Part shown: piece after piece, positions 42,459 through 51,682 of the stretch
How positions within the stretch are numbered: position 1 is the stretch's first letter
How the letters are laid out: each line of letters opens with the position of its first letter
Source of the DNA: Nocardia acididurans
Lineage (GTDB): Bacteria; Actinomycetota; Actinomycetes; Mycobacteriales; Mycobacteriaceae
Direction: 5' to 3'
DNA: 64,000 bases
Assembly (NCBI RefSeq): GCF_016741815.1
Contig: NZ_JAERRJ010000007.1
Span: forward strand, 186,001 to 250,000
Position numbers and translations under genes: made by a program
Notes under the pieces: model-generated
Told to the model about the DNA's origin: nothing
Seen by the model: the letters and a program-made list of their open reading frames with translations, nothing else
The model's database searches: none

Positions 42459-44095
42459 TGGGCTTGTCGCGTCGGCAGTTGTTGAGATTCGGGGCCGCCG
42501 GATCGGCCGCGGTACTGGTGGGCACCTCCGCGGCGAGCAGCAGCCGCCTGCGCACCCCGCGCCTGCGCGGCGGGGATCCCTTCGCGCTCGGGGTGGCCTC
42601 GGGGGATCCGACATCCGACGGGGTGGTGCTGTGGACGCGGCTCGCGCCGGACCCGCTCGCGCTCGACGGGCACGGCGGCATGACCAACGCGCCGGTGACC
42701 GTCGAGTACGAGGTGGCGCACGACGAAGGCTTCCGGCAGGTGGCGGCACGCGGAGCAGCGGTCGCCACAAGGGAACTCGCGCACAGCGTGCATCCGGAAG
42801 TGAACGGGCTGGCACCGGATCGGTGGTACTACTACCGGTTCCGGGCCGGATCGGCGATCTCGCCGGTGGGCCGCACCCGCACCGCGCCCACGATCGGACA
42901 GGCCACCCAACGACTGCGGTTCGCCTTCGCCTCGTGCCAGTCCTGGAGTTCGGGCTACTTCACCGCCTACGACCACATGAGCCGGGAAGACCTCGATCTG
43001 GTGGTGCACCTGGGCGATTACATCTACGAGCAGTCCTGGATCCACGCGCGGATCGGCACCGAACCCGATCCGGATCTCGCGGCCGAGGCCACGGATCTCA
43101 CCGGCTACCGATTGCGCTACGCCCAAGCCAAGGCCGAGGAACCGCTGCGCGCCGCCCATGCGGCGTTCCCGTGGCTGACCACCATGGACGATCACGAGAT
43201 CGACAACAACTGGGCGGGCGACACTCCTGGGCTGGGGTTCGACATCTACCGTATTCCGCCGCTGTTCCGACGACGGAAGGCGGCGGCCTTCCAGGCCATG
43301 TACGAACATCAGCCGCTGCGGATCGCGCAGCTGCCGTCCGGGCCGGACATCCTGCTGCACCGGCGATTCCAGTTCGGGGATCTGGCCGAGATCACCCTGA
43401 TCGACACCCGCTCGTACCGCACCCGGCAGCCCTGCAACGACGGCAAGGCGGTGGCGGGCTGCGATGCGCGCTATGACACCGATCGCACGATTCTCGGTGC
43501 GCGGCAGCGGGATTGGCTGGTCGAAGGGTTCCGCGGCTCACCCGCGAAGTGGCAGGTGATCGGCAACCAGGTGCCCATGGCACGCAGTGACTACGATCCC
43601 GGGCCCGGCGACGAACTCGGCACCGACTCCTGGGACGGCTATGTGGCCGACCGCAATACGGTGCTCGGGGCGGCGACCGATCGGGGGGTGCGGAATCTGG
43701 TGGTGATCACCGGGGACCGGCACGAGAACGTGGTCGCGGATCTGCGCCGCGACCACAGCGATCCCGAATCACCGGTCGTGGCCTCGGAATTCATCGGGAC
43801 CTCGATCACCAGCCGGGGTGACGGCACCGATCTCACCCCCGCCGCGCGGCAGTTGCTCGCCGACAATCCGGATCTCAAGTTCTCCAACTCGCAGCGCGGG
43901 TACGTGCGGGTCGACGTGGATCACGGACTGTGGCGCAGCGATCTGCGGGTGGTTCCCTACGTGCGGCGCCCCGGCGCGCCGATCCGCACCCGCGCCTCGT
44001 TCGTGGTGCGGGACGGGGTGCGCGGGGTGGTCACCGATTCGGTGGCGGCACCGGACACCGATATCACCGTGCTGGGTGGCGGCGGCGGGCGGTGA
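42458..44095 (+). CDS. phoD: Alkaline phosphatase D (PhoD), Tat-exported, copy 2
   Basis: 545 residues with Tat signal MGLSRRQLLRFGAAG and the same PhoD motifs as the gene at 40270 (LGVASGDPTSDGVVLWTRL, HLGDYIYE, TMDDHEIDNNW, ITGDRHEN). Large blocks align with copy 1 without gaps, so they are a local duplication that has diverged and now encloses YggT. Like copy 1 it has TACCGT 5 bases before the ATG and no Shine-Dalgarno. It converges on the copper radical oxidase with seven bases between stops. Confidence 0.92.
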   Translation: MGLSRRQLLRFGAAGSAAVLVGTSAASSSRLRTPRLRGGDPFALGVASGDPTSDGVVLWTRLAPDPLALDGHGGMTNAPVTVEYEVAHDEGFRQVAARGAAVATRELAHSVHPEVNGLAPDRWYYYRFRAGSAISPVGRTRTAPTIGQATQRLRFAFASCQSWSSGYFTAYDHMSREDLDLVVHLGDYIYEQSWIHARIGTEPDPDLAAEATDLTGYRLRYAQAKAEEPLRAAHAAFPWLTTMDDHEIDNNWAGDTPGLGFDIYRIPPLFRRRKAAAFQAMYEHQPLRIAQLPSGPDILLHRRFQFGDLAEITLIDTRSYRTRQPCNDGKAVAGCDARYDTDRTILGARQRDWLVEGFRGSPAKWQVIGNQVPMARSDYDPGPGDELGTDSWDGYVADRNTVLGAATDRGVRNLVVITGDRHENVVADLRRDHSDPESPVVASEFIGTSITSRGDGTDLTPAARQLLADNPDLKFSNSQRGYVRVDVDHGLWRSDLRVVPYVRRPGAPIRTRASFVVRDGVRGVVTDSVAAPDTDITVLGGGGGR

Positions 44096-44102
44096 CCCGA
44101 AA

Positions 44103-46475
44103 TCAGTTGTGCGTCAGCCGGATCCAGCGGCCGATCGACGGCACACCGGCGGTGTCGACCACGACGACCAGGTACCAGCCGGGCGGCGCGAGGGCGGGGT
44201 TCGACGGCATGGTCAGCGTGAGCGTGCCGCCGGGGTCGACCGTGAAGGGCAGATCGATCAGGCGCTGATCATTGTCGGAGGAGTGGGTCGTCGAGGTCGG
44301 GTGCAGCAGGCTCGCCTCCCGAAGGTCGCCGGTCGCGGTGGCGGTGAGCGTGCTGCCGTAGCCGGCTTGCTCGGCGTCCAACCGCAGTTCGGGGCGCTCG
44401 CCCAGGAAAAGGTAGGGCGGCCAGAAGACTTCGATGCGCAACTCCTCGGTCTTGCGCATCGGATTCGATCCCGCGGTGATCACTTTGCCGTCGGGCATCA
44501 GCAGCGCCACCGAGTGGTACAGGCGCGGAATGCGTTGCGGTGCGGTGTGCATCCAGGTTTCGGTGACCGGGTCGAAGACCTCGGCGAATTCCGGTGCGGC
44601 ATGCGCCATTTCCTCCATGCCCGAGCCACCGGTGGCCAGTACTGTGCGATCGGGCAGGATGACCGCGCAGACGTGCATGCGGGCGTGATGCAGCGGCGGG
44701 CCCTGCCGGTAGGCGGGCGTCGGCTCGCTCAGATCCACGATCCGGGTGTCGGCCAAAGCCGGTGCGGGACTGTGCATGTCGTAGCCGCCACCGCCGAGGA
44801 TCATCACCCGCTGCTGCTGCGCGGGCGGCAGCAGCACACTGGCGGCCTGATTGCGCGAGCCCGGATCGACGAGACCGGGCACCTCGGTGACCGCACCGGT
44901 CAGCGGATCCCAGACCGACGGGCGCATACCGTTGTTGCCGCCGTACTGGCCGCCCGCGTAGAAGATGCGGCCGTCGGCCAGCAGGAGCAGGTGGCCGTAC
45001 ATGGGGATGGGGCCGGGAACCGGTAGCTGCGACCAGGTTTCGGTGACCGGGTCGAACAGTTCGGGCGTGGTGGCCAGGAAGCCGTCCGCACCGAGGCCGG
45101 ACACCGCCACCACCTTGCCGTCCGGCAGCTCGCACAGGGTCGGGTACCAGCGGCCGAAGGCCATGTCCGGCAGCACCTTCCAGTGCGGGTCGGCGGGGTC
45201 GAAGAGCAGCGCGTCGCGCAGTCCGTAGAACGGGTCGTACTGCTCGGTGCCGCCGACCGCGAGCAGCCGGCCGTCGGCCAGGAAGGCGTGCCCGGCACAG
45301 AACATGTCGATCGGCGTCGACGGGGCATCGAGTCCGGGATTCGGGTAATGCCATACGCGCGTGCGGAATTCGTGCGCGTGATGCTTGTCCGCGTCGTTAC
45401 CGGAACCCGCGAAGAACAGCACGTCCCCGGTGTGCAGCAGTGCGGCGTGCACCGGGTTGATCTCGGTGCCGAAATCCAGGATGCGCCACACCCCCATGTG
45501 CGCGGCGTGCGCCAGCCCGGTATCGAGCGCCACGACCCGCACGTATCCGGCATTGCCGCCCGGCGTGGACTCGATGGTGCACACCACCAGCTCCGGATCA
45601 CCTGTGGCAGAGGGCAATACGACCACGGCCGCGCCCTGGTTCTCGTCGAATCCCCAGCCCGGGACCTGCGACCACCGGCTCCACCCGTCCACGCAGTGGC
45701 CCGAACCGTCCAGCCCCCAGCCGATCGCGTACACCCCGGCATTGCCCTGCTGCGGGTTGTCGACGGCGAAGACGATCAGCTCCGGCCGCCCGTCACCGTC
45801 GAGATCGGCCACGGTCATGCCCGCACCCTGGTTCTCCCACCCCCACCATTCGGGCACCGCCACCCACGGTGTCCATTCCGCCACGAACCCGTCCGCGTCG
45901 AGCCCCTTGGCCAGCCGGAACTGCCCCGAATTCTGCCCGCCGGGATTGTCGGCGGTCAGCACCACCATGGTGACCTGCCCGTCGACCCGGGTCAGGCAGA
46001 TATCGGCCCCCTGATTCTCCCAGCCGTACCAGTCCGGGATCTGCCGCCACGGCGACCAGCCGCCGGTGACCGTCCCATCCGCCGCCAGATCCCGCCCGAC
46101 GCGAAAATACCCCTGGTTCTGCCCCTCCGGATTGTCCACCAGGAACACCACCAGATCCGGCCGCCCGTTCCCGCTCAGATCCGCGACCGCGATCCCCGCG
46201 CCCTGGTTCTCCCACCCCCACCAGTCCGGCACGGAAATCCAAGGGCCCCAGTCGTTCACGGTGCCATCCGCCGCCAGCCCGGCGCCAACCCGGTAGTACC
46301 CCGCGTTCTGCCCCGGCGGATCGTCCACCATCAGCACCACGACATCGCGCCCGCCCCCGGTCAGATCGGCGAGCGCCACCCCGCAGTCCTGATTGCGCGT
46401 CGAAAACCACCCCGGTACGGCAACGAATTCCCCAGCCACTCCCCCATCATGATCGCATCCCCCTCCGCTGCCCAC
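44103..46475 (-). CDS. Galactose-oxidase-like copper radical oxidase with N-terminal repeats
   Basis: 790 residues. The first 315 or so are five repeats of about 60 residues, each starting WWGWENQGAG-like and holding a D(L/G)xGxGRP(D/E)L-type loop. Then comes a kelch propeller and the C-terminal DUF1929 domain. All radical-copper residues can be placed: Cys in DMFCAGHAF, Tyr in GRWYPTL, Tyr-His in IPRLYHSVALL, His in TTHSSDNDQR. It should oxidise primary alcohols or aldehydes with O2, giving H2O2. No signal peptide is visible, unlike fungal galactose oxidases. GTG 46475 is used; GTG 46439 is an equally weak alternative. Confidence 0.82.
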   Translation of the reverse strand: MGSGGGCDHDGGVAGEFVAVPGWFSTRNQDCGVALADLTGGGRDVVVLMVDDPPGQNAGYYRVGAGLAADGTVNDWGPWISVPDWWGWENQGAGIAVADLSGNGRPDLVVFLVDNPEGQNQGYFRVGRDLAADGTVTGGWSPWRQIPDWYGWENQGADICLTRVDGQVTMVVLTADNPGGQNSGQFRLAKGLDADGFVAEWTPWVAVPEWWGWENQGAGMTVADLDGDGRPELIVFAVDNPQQGNAGVYAIGWGLDGSGHCVDGWSRWSQVPGWGFDENQGAAVVVLPSATGDPELVVCTIESTPGGNAGYVRVVALDTGLAHAAHMGVWRILDFGTEINPVHAALLHTGDVLFFAGSGNDADKHHAHEFRTRVWHYPNPGLDAPSTPIDMFCAGHAFLADGRLLAVGGTEQYDPFYGLRDALLFDPADPHWKVLPDMAFGRWYPTLCELPDGKVVAVSGLGADGFLATTPELFDPVTETWSQLPVPGPIPMYGHLLLLADGRIFYAGGQYGGNNGMRPSVWDPLTGAVTEVPGLVDPGSRNQAASVLLPPAQQQRVMILGGGGYDMHSPAPALADTRIVDLSEPTPAYRQGPPLHHARMHVCAVILPDRTVLATGGSGMEEMAHAAPEFAEVFDPVTETWMHTAPQRIPRLYHSVALLMPDGKVITAGSNPMRKTEELRIEVFWPPYLFLGERPELRLDAEQAGYGSTLTATATGDLREASLLHPTSTTHSSDNDQRLIDLPFTVDPGGTLTLTMPSNPALAPPGWYLVVVVDTAGVPSIGRWIRLTHN

Positions 46476-46489
46476 CCGATGTCCGAATA

Positions 46490-46714
46490 TTGGCCCCCAC
46501 CACCGCCACTCCCGATCAAGGCTGCCGCATCGTCCGCGAGGACGCCGTACTGCTGATCCGCCGCGCCCCCGGAGTCTTCCTGGCCGGACGGTGGGAACTG
46601 CCGGGCGGCGGTATCGAACCAGGCGAGCTGCCCGAGCCGCGATGCGACTCGTTTTCGCCCGTCAGTCCAGCACGTGAATTGCGATCGCGCCCTCGGCCAG
46701 TGGTTCGACGGTGA
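46490..46714 (+). pseudogene. Nudix hydrolase remnant
   Basis: The frame reads REDAVLLIRRAPGVFLAGRW then ELPGGGIEPGE, the first half of a Nudix box (GxxE after ELPGGG), then loses similarity at about 46630 where the end of the HAD gene begins. A full Nudix domain needs about 130 residues; fewer than 50 remain. It starts with a TTG and has no ribosome site. Probably the stump of a Nudix gene cut off by a deletion. Confidence 0.55.
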
Positions 46715-47324
46715 TCCGGGTCAGGTCGGGTACGTGGACGGTGGGCGCGAAAGCCGCCGCACGTGGACCGACACCGACGACCATGGCTCCGGCGGCCTTT
46801 CCCGCGGCGATCCCGGCTTCCGAATCCTCGAAGACCACGCAGTCCGCTGGCGCGACTCCCAATTCTGCAGCGCCTTTCAGGAAGCCCTCCGGATCCGGCT
46901 TGCTGACCGAGACCGATTCCGCGGTAATCCTTTTCACAGGCAATGCCAGCCCGGCGGCCCGCATCCGTACCTCCGCGAGCGCCGTGTTGGCCGAGGTGAC
47001 CAGCGCGTGCGGCAGGTGCGCCACGCTTGCCATGAACGCCTGCGCCCCATCGACCGGGACGACTCCGTCCACACTCACGGTCTCTTCCTCGAGCATGCGG
47101 GCGTTCTCGGCGTGGTTGATCTCTACGGGTCGTTCCGGCAGGAACTGCGCCATCGTCGCCCAGCCCTGCCGTCCGTGCGCGACCGCGAGCACGGCGTTCA
47201 CGTCCAAGCCTTGCTCGGCCGCCCACTGTCCCCACAACCGCTCCACCACGGCATCCGAGTTCACCAGGGTGCCGTCCATGTCGAGCAGCAGGCCGCGAGC
47301 TACAAGCGTGGCGATAACCGTCAT
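46662..47324 (-). CDS. HAD-superfamily sugar-phosphatase-like hydrolase
   Basis: 220 residues. Motif I LLLDMDGTLVNSD, motif II LVTSANT (Thr/Ser), the Lys region SVSKPDPEGFLKG and motif IV VFEDSEAGIAAG are all intact, placing it with beta-phosphoglucomutase-like phosphatases (sugar-phosphate phosphatase type). Start ATG 47324 sits right behind the palindrome TGGTTATAACCA. Upstream in-frame sequence to 47414 overlaps the tpiA terminator and is not coding. Substrate unknown. Confidence 0.85.
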   Translation of the reverse strand: MTVIATLVARGLLLDMDGTLVNSDAVVERLWGQWAAEQGLDVNAVLAVAHGRQGWATMAQFLPERPVEINHAENARMLEEETVSVDGVVPVDGAQAFMASVAHLPHALVTSANTALAEVRMRAAGLALPVKRITAESVSVSKPDPEGFLKGAAELGVAPADCVVFEDSEAGIAAGKAAGAMVVGVGPRAAAFAPTVHVPDLTRITVEPLAEGAIAIHVLD

Positions 47325-47328
47325 ATAC

Positions 47329-47340
47329 TGGTTATAACCA
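47329..47340. promoter_or_regulatory. Palindromic operator ahead of the HAD gene
   Basis: TGGTTATAACCA is a perfect 12-base palindrome 4 bases ahead of the start codon. Its flanks (ACTGGT..ACCACT) resemble GntR/HutC-type operators such as DasR sites, but the centre differs. It contains a -10-like TATAAC on the minus strand. Confidence 0.45.
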
Positions 47341-47400
47341 CTTCTGCGGTGTGCTGCAATATGGGATGAATCCCCGAGAGCACTCTGTGCCGGGTATGCG

Positions 47401-47436
47401 ACAGGGCCGGACATCGGGGTTGATGTCCGGCCCTGT
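47401..47436 (-). terminator. Hairpin terminator after tpiA
   Basis: ACAGGGCCGGACATC (47401-47415) and GATGTCCGGCCCTGT (47422-47436) form a perfect 15-pair stem with a 6-base loop, 14 bases past the tpiA stop. This ends the gap-pgk-tpiA transcript at the place where secG would follow in relatives. Confidence 0.85.
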
Positions 47437-47450
47437 CGGGGTGAAAACCG

Positions 47451-48236
47451 TTACGGCAGTGGGCCGCCCGCGGCGATGGCCGAGAGGGTGGCGAATTCGT
47501 CACCCTTCAGCGAGGCACCGCCGACGAGGGCGCCGTCGATATCGGTCTGGCCGACCAGTTCGCCGACGTTCTTGGCGTTGACCGAGCCGCCGTAGAGGAC
47601 GCGGACGCCCGCGGCCACTTCGGGATTCGCCAGTTCGGCGAGTTCCTTGCGGATGGCGCCGCAGACTTCCTGGGCGTCGGCCGGGGTGGCGACCTTGCCG
47701 GTGCCGATGGCCCAGACGGGCTCGTAGGCGATGACGACCTTGGAGATCTCCTCGGCGGTCAGGCCCTTGAGCGAGCCGCGCAGCTGCTCGAGGTTGTACT
47801 CGACGTGGGTCTGGGCCTCGCGGATGCCCAGGCCCTCACCGATGCAGACGATCGGGGTGATGCCGTACTCCAGGGCGCGCTTGGCCTTGGCGAGCACGAT
47901 GTCGTCGGTCTCGTTGTGGTACTGACGACGCTCGGAGTGGCCGACCACGACGAACGAGCAGCCCAGCTTGGCCAGCATGGAACCGCTGATCTCGCCGGTG
48001 TAGGCGCCTTCGGCGTGGGTGGACACGTCCTGGGCGCCGTAGGTGATCAGGAGCTTGTCACCCTCGACGAGGGTCTGCACGCTGCGCAGGTCCACGAACG
48101 GGGGGATGACCGTGACATCGACCTTGGCGAAGTACTTCTCCGGCAGGGCGAACGCGATCTTCTGCACCAGAGCGATGGCCTCGAGGTGATTGAGGTTCAT
48201 CTTCCAGTTGCCGGCGATCAGGGGCTTACGTGCCAT
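47451..48236 (-). CDS. tpiA: Triose-phosphate isomerase
   Basis: 261 residues. AGNWKMNLNH, GHSERRQYHNE (catalytic His) and AYEPVWAIGTGK (catalytic Glu) are intact. Interconverts dihydroxyacetone phosphate and glyceraldehyde 3-phosphate. Starts three bases after the pgk stop; third gene of gap-pgk-tpiA. In relatives secG follows; here a terminator and about 25 kb of other genes intervene. Confidence 0.97.
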   Translation of the reverse strand: MARKPLIAGNWKMNLNHLEAIALVQKIAFALPEKYFAKVDVTVIPPFVDLRSVQTLVEGDKLLITYGAQDVSTHAEGAYTGEISGSMLAKLGCSFVVVGHSERRQYHNETDDIVLAKAKRALEYGITPIVCIGEGLGIREAQTHVEYNLEQLRGSLKGLTAEEISKVVIAYEPVWAIGTGKVATPADAQEVCGAIRKELAELANPEVAAGVRVLYGGSVNAKNVGELVGQTDIDGALVGGASLKGDEFATLSAIAAGGPLP

Positions 48237-48239
48237 GCG

Positions 48240-49451
48240 TCAGTCCTCCAGAACCGAAAGGCCGGGAAGTTCCTTGCCCTCCAGGTATTCCAGCGACGCG
48301 CCGCCGCCGGTGGAGATGTGCGAGAAACCGTCGTCGGGCAGGCCGAGCGTGCGCACGGCAGCAGCGGAGTCGCCGCCGCCGACCACGGTGAACGCGCCCT
48401 TGGAGGTGGCGGTCGCGATGGCCTCGGCGACCCCGCGGGTGCCCGCCGAGAACTTCTCGAACTCGAACACACCCATGGGGCCGTTCCAGAACACCGTCTT
48501 GGCCTCGGTGAGCAGCGCCGAGAAGCGCTTCACCGATTCGGGGCCGATGTCCAGGCCCATCCAGCCGTCCGGAATCTCGTTGGCGGAGACCACCTTCGAC
48601 TCGGCGTCGGCCGCGAACTTGTCGGCGGCGACGATGTCGACGGGCAGGTGGATCACGTCGGCGAAGGTGTCCAGCAGCTTCTTACAGGTGTCGATCATCT
48701 CCTCCTGCAGCAGCGAGGTGCCCACCGAAAGGCCCTGTGCCGCAAGGAAGGTGAAGCACATGCCGCCGCCGATGACCAGCGTGTCGACCTTCGGCGCGAG
48801 CGCCTCGATGACCGCCAGCTTGTCGGAGACCTTCGAGCCGCCGAGCACGACCGCGTACGGACGCTCGGAATCGGTGGTGAGCTTCTTCAGCACCTCGGTC
48901 TCGGCCGCGACCAGCGTGCCCGCGTAGTGCGGGAGCACCTTGGCGATGTCGTACACCGACGCCTGCTTGCGGTGCACCACACCGAAGCCGTCGGACACGA
49001 AAGCGCCGTCGTCGCCGACCAATTCGACCAGCGCGCCCGCCAGCTTGGCGCGCTCGGCGTCGTCCTTGCTGGTCTCGCGGGCGTCGAAGCGGATGTTCTC
49101 GAGCAGCATCACATCGCCGTCGGTGAGGCCCTCCGAGCGCGAGAGCGCGTCGTAGCCCACCACGTCACCGGCGAGCTGGACATTGCGGCCCAGCTCCTCG
49201 GCCAGCCGCGCCGCGACCGGGGCGAGGGAGAACTTCGGATCCGGCTCACCCTTCGGGCGGCCCAGGTGCGCCATGACGACGACCTTCGCTCCCGCGTCCG
49301 AGAGCGCCTTGATGGTCGGCACGGACGCGAGGATGCGGCCCGGATCGGTGATGACGCCGTTGTCGAGGGGAACGTTCAGGTCGGAGCGCACGAGCACGCC
49401 CCGGCCCTCGACACCCTCGTTCAGCAGATCCTGGAGTGTCTTGATCGTCAT
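48240..49451 (-). CDS. pgk: Phosphoglycerate kinase
   Basis: 403 residues. Substrate motif VRSDLNVPLDNG, MAHLGRPKGE, LLENIRFDARET, and nucleotide motifs VLGGSKVSDKL and VGGGDSAAAV are present. Transfers phosphate from 1,3-bisphosphoglycerate to ADP. ATG 49451 starts six bases after the gap stop and tpiA follows within three bases, so the three glycolytic genes form one transcript. Confidence 0.97.
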   Translation of the reverse strand: MTIKTLQDLLNEGVEGRGVLVRSDLNVPLDNGVITDPGRILASVPTIKALSDAGAKVVVMAHLGRPKGEPDPKFSLAPVAARLAEELGRNVQLAGDVVGYDALSRSEGLTDGDVMLLENIRFDARETSKDDAERAKLAGALVELVGDDGAFVSDGFGVVHRKQASVYDIAKVLPHYAGTLVAAETEVLKKLTTDSERPYAVVLGGSKVSDKLAVIEALAPKVDTLVIGGGMCFTFLAAQGLSVGTSLLQEEMIDTCKKLLDTFADVIHLPVDIVAADKFAADAESKVVSANEIPDGWMGLDIGPESVKRFSALLTEAKTVFWNGPMGVFEFEKFSAGTRGVAEAIATATSKGAFTVVGGGDSAAAVRTLGLPDDGFSHISTGGGASLEYLEGKELPGLSVLED

Positions 49452-49456
49452 CGGGC

Positions 49457-50473
<1,017 letters not shown>

Positions 50474-50634
50474 GTTATCGCTCCTCAGTTGTGTCGCGGA
50501 ACTTATTCTGTTGCACCCTCACCCTAGACCGTCACGCGAAGGTCACGGACAGGCCCCTCTCACCGCTGCACGGCAGGGTGTGAGCAGGTGGCACAGCCCG
50601 TACGGAACGGTCTGCGAGGGTGTGTCGAAACACC

Positions 50635-50669
50635 GATGGCGTCGCACCTTTTCGAGGTGCGGCGCCATC
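50635..50669 (-). terminator. Hairpin terminator after whiA
   Basis: GATGGCG-T-CGCACCT (50635-50649) pairs with AGGTGCG-G-CGCCATC (50655-50669) with a single mismatch, loop TTTCG. It lies 30 bases past the whiA stop and separates the uvrC-whiA block from gap. Confidence 0.8.
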
Positions 50670-50698
50670 AGTCGATTATGTCCGATTTCAGGACGGGA

Positions 50699-51682
50699 TC
50701 ACGCCTCTTCCAACAACTCTGCGGTAACGGCGGATTCGGTGTCCGGCACACCGAGTTCCTTGGCGCGGCGGTCGGCCATCGACAGAAGGCGTCGAATGCG
50801 GCCTGCCACAGCGTCTTTCGTCATCGGCGGATCGGCCAGCTGGCCGAGTTCCTCCAGGGAGGCCTGCCGGTGCAGCACACGCAGCTTGCCGGCGGCGGCC
50901 AGGTGGTCGGGCACATCCTCGCTCAGTATTTCGAGGGCGCGTTCCACCCGTGCGGCGGCCGCGACAGCGGCGCGGGCCGAACGGCGCAGGTTGGCGTCGT
51001 CGAAATTCGCGAGCCGGTTGGCCGTCGCACGCACCTCGCGGCGCATGCGGCGTTCCTCCCAGGTGAGGCGGGTGTCCTGCGCACCCATGCGGGTGAGCAG
51101 AGCGCCGATGGCCTCACCGTCGCGCACCACCACACGGTCGGTGCCGCGGACCTCACGGGCCTTGGCCGAGATACCCATGCGGCGGGCCGCGCCCACCAGG
51201 GCCAGGGCCGCCTCCGGTCCGGGGCAGCTCACCTCGAGAGCCGAGGACCGGCCCGGTTCGGTGAGCGATCCGTGCGCGAGAAAGGCTCCGCGCCAAGCAG
51301 CTTCGGCATCGCCGATGCTGCCGCCGACCACCTGTGCCGGAAGCCCGCGGACGGGACGTCCGCGCACATCCAGCAAGCCGGTCTGGCGGGCGAGTGCCTC
51401 ACCCTCCTTGGAAACCCGTACCACATACCGGGACGTCTTGCGGAGCCCGCCGGCACCGAGTACGTGCACGTCCGAACCGTATCCGTACAGTTCGAAGATC
51501 TCCCGGCGCAGCCGGCGCGCGATGGAACCCATGTCCACCTCGGCCTCGACGATCACGCGACCGCCGACAATGTGCAATCCACCGGCGAACCGCAGTAGCG
51601 CGGACAGTTCGGCCTTGCGCGAACTCACCTGAGATACGGTGAGCCGGCTCAGCTCGTCCTTCACTTCCGCTGTCATCGCCAC
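50699..51682 (-). CDS. whiA: DNA-binding protein WhiA
   Basis: 327 residues: degenerate LAGLIDADG homing-endonuclease domain (SALLRFAGGLHIVGGRVIVEAEVD onward) and C-terminal HTH (ASLEELGQLADPPMTKDAVAGRIRRLL). In Streptomyces it is a sporulation/division regulator; in non-sporulating actinobacteria a conserved division-related factor. GTG 51682 with AGGAG 8 bases upstream; its start overlaps yvcK's end by 10 bases, in the usual rapZ-yvcK-whiA order. Confidence 0.95.
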   Translation of the reverse strand: MAMTAEVKDELSRLTVSQVSSRKAELSALLRFAGGLHIVGGRVIVEAEVDMGSIARRLRREIFELYGYGSDVHVLGAGGLRKTSRYVVRVSKEGEALARQTGLLDVRGRPVRGLPAQVVGGSIGDAEAAWRGAFLAHGSLTEPGRSSALEVSCPGPEAALALVGAARRMGISAKAREVRGTDRVVVRDGEAIGALLTRMGAQDTRLTWEERRMRREVRATANRLANFDDANLRRSARAAVAAAARVERALEILSEDVPDHLAAAGKLRVLHRQASLEELGQLADPPMTKDAVAGRIRRLLSMADRRAKELGVPDTESAVTAELLEEA

